A stretch of 64,000 bases of DNA from Clostridia bacterium (lineage in GTDB: Bacteria; Bacillota; Clostridia; Monoglobales; Monoglobaceae), in contig JAFQIA010000013.1 in NCBI GenBank assembly GCA_017397725.1, forward strand, positions 48,624 to 112,623, given 5' to 3'. The stretch's first letter is position 1, and each line of letters opens with the position of its first letter. The notes beneath the pieces are model-generated. The model searched no databases. It had not been told where the DNA came from and saw nothing but the letters and a program-made list of their open reading frames with translations. Below are positions 62,952 through 64,000 of the stretch, one piece after another. The position numbers were made by a program, and so were the translations under genes.

Positions 62952-63584
62952 CTATTTTTGTTTCCGATACAACAAATACGAATACACAGTCGGAATAATA
63001 ACAAGTGCAAAAATTATTGTCATAAATATAAATGTTAAATTGAAAAGTCCTACTACCGTCATTACTATACCACCATAAACCCACAGTTTTCCTGCAAATT
63101 TATGTGTTTTATTCCAGTTCTCTTCGTCATGCAGTGTCCATGGGAGCTTGATTCCGATTGTGTAATTTTGTTTGCATTTTGGAAGAATGAAGCCAAGCAC
63201 AAAAAATAGAATTCCCATAAAGACAGGCATTATGCTTTCGACACTTATTTTATATCCCAATGCATTAGCATAGATACAAGCTCCGCAAAGCAGTGAGCAA
63301 ACAGGAACTATGCCAATAACAACAGAAAATACTTTGTTGTTTATATTCTTTCTTCTCGGATCGGCACTTGTTGCGATAATGCATATTAAATTCACAAAAG
63401 TCAGCATTACAGGAAGTCCGACAACTGCGAACATTTTACTGCTGTAACCTGTAATTTCTCCATTCCACCCAAAGCTTGTTGCTATATTCTCCGGAAGTCT
63501 GTCCCATACAATAATTCCGAAAATCATCGGTAACAATGTAATTATGGCGGAAATAATCAGCTTATATTTATTTTGTTTTATCAT
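62952..63584 (-). CDS. SdpI/DUF1648-family membrane protein
   Basis: The 210-residue protein has about six TM segments. The N-terminal DUF1648 signature (WDRLPENIATSFGWNGEITGY) and the C-terminal SdpI part (IGIKLPWTLHDEENWNKTHKFAGKLW) define the family of SdpI, which in Bacillus protects against the SdpC killing factor. No sdpC or sdpR homologue is visible here, so it may be an orphan immunity or envelope-stress protein. It follows the RCK gene by about 20 bases on the same strand. Confidence 0.88.
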   Translation of the reverse strand: MIKQNKYKLIISAIITLLPMIFGIIVWDRLPENIATSFGWNGEITGYSSKMFAVVGLPVMLTFVNLICIIATSADPRRKNINNKVFSVVIGIVPVCSLLCGACIYANALGYKISVESIMPVFMGILFFVLGFILPKCKQNYTIGIKLPWTLHDEENWNKTHKFAGKLWVYGGIVMTVVGLFNLTFIFMTIIFALVIIPTVYSYLLYRKQK

Positions 63585-63603
63585 CGTATTCTCTTTTCAA
63601 CCA

Positions 63604-64000
63604 TTATTTTAATTTTTGTAATTTGATTGTGTTGGCAATAACTATAAGTTGCATTCCTTTTTCAAGAGGAAGTGTCGGGTCAACTGTTGTACTGATTTTG
63701 CCATTGTTTTTTATTGCAACTACGTTGATAGAATATTTTTTTCGCAGACTCAGTTCTATTAATGTCTTACCATCCCATTCATCTTTCACATCTAACTCTA
63801 CCATAGACACCTCATCAGAAAGCTCTATCATTTCCGAAAAACCAGAGGTAAGTAAATTTTTAGCAAGTCTCGTTCCTGACTCTTTTTCAGGTATAATTAC
63901 CTTGTCTGCACCTATACGTCTGAGTATCTTTTGGTGCATTTCATTGCTGCATTTGGCTATAACAGTAGAAACACCTGCTTCTTTGCAAAGCATAACTACC
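63604..64000 (-). CDS. TrkA/KtrA-type RCK-domain protein, 5' end cut by window edge
   Basis: About 132 C-terminal residues of a potassium-uptake regulator are visible: the end of an RCK_N Rossmann domain (IAKCSNEMHQKILRRIGADKVIIPE) and a full RCK_C domain (VKDEWDGKTLIELSLRKKYSINVVAI). Such proteins bind NAD(H)/ATP and c-di-AMP and gate KtrB/TrkH channels. The true start lies beyond base 64000; the ATG near 63993 is probably internal. The channel gene is not in the window. Confidence 0.85.
   Translation of the reverse strand, partial: VVMLCKEAGVSTVIAKCSNEMHQKILRRIGADKVIIPEKESGTRLAKNLLTSGFSEMIELSDEVSMVELDVKDEWDGKTLIELSLRKKYSINVVAIKNNGKISTTVDPTLPLEKGMQLIVIANTIKLQKLK

Overview
The window reads as the chromosome of an anaerobic, endospore-forming member of the Clostridia. 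The support is a clear spoIIID gene, RNase J, a Pta-AckA acetate route, a B12-independent glycyl-radical diol dehydratase inside a bacterial microcompartment (BMC) locus, SLH-domain surface proteins, a YesM/YesN-type two-component system and a class I cyclic-di-GMP riboswitch. I cannot place it below class level from sequence alone. No rRNA or CRISPR array was seen.

Layout. 1-5.8 kb: the end of a sugar operon (FGGY kinase, NagA-like deacetylase, AGE epimerase, NagB-like deaminase/isomerase) closing with a fused EtfB-EtfA flavoprotein. 5.8-8.8 kb: RNase J (minus) and uracil-DNA glycosylase (plus), separated by a gene-free region holding a 273-base element with inverted terminal repeats and, just before ung, a 48-base palindrome built of the same two ends. 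8.9-14.5 kb: aconitase, NADP-isocitrate dehydrogenase and a membrane GGDEF protein. 14.5-16.8 kb: ackA and pta on the minus strand.

16.9-29.9 kb is the first highlight: a 15-gene BMC operon on the plus strand, divergent from pta-ackA, with a strong promoter and a candidate operator. It encodes a 1,2-propanediol/glycerol-type glycyl radical dehydratase and its activase, five hexamer/trimer-forming shell proteins plus a pentamer, EutP/PduV, a zinc-type alcohol dehydrogenase, PduS/PduT-type redox proteins, PduP-like aldehyde dehydrogenase, PduL phosphotransacylase, a DeoR regulator and a class II FBA-type aldolase. Four enzymes carry encapsulation-peptide-like helices. The inferred flow is: sugar phosphate to DHAP plus a (lact)aldehyde; aldehyde to 1,2-propanediol to propanal; then propanol, or propionyl-CoA to propionyl-phosphate, with AckA available to make ATP. 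One shell gene appears to have two starts, giving a form with a Lys/Thr-rich tail.

29.9-33 kb: an EAL phosphodiesterase under a c-di-GMP-I riboswitch, spoIIID, tRNA-Pro(CGG), and a degraded tyrosine recombinase, a scar of a past integration at the tRNA.

33-60 kb is the second highlight: about 27 kb of co-directional, tightly packed genes for glycan use. It has an ABC sugar importer lacking its ATPase, six consecutive large secreted proteins (LamG-like, Ig-like, SLH and two paralogous clan-A-like glycoside hydrolases), a YesN/YesM-like system with an extra kinase-less sensor, and cytosolic heparinase II/III-like, GH88 and GH127 enzymes. The arrangement suggests surface cutting, import and internal processing of a uronic-acid-containing glycan.

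60-64 kb: a gene-free stretch with three about 131-base tandem structured repeats, two unrecognised genes (one frameshifted), and on the minus strand a SdpI-like membrane protein and a truncated RCK-domain protein.
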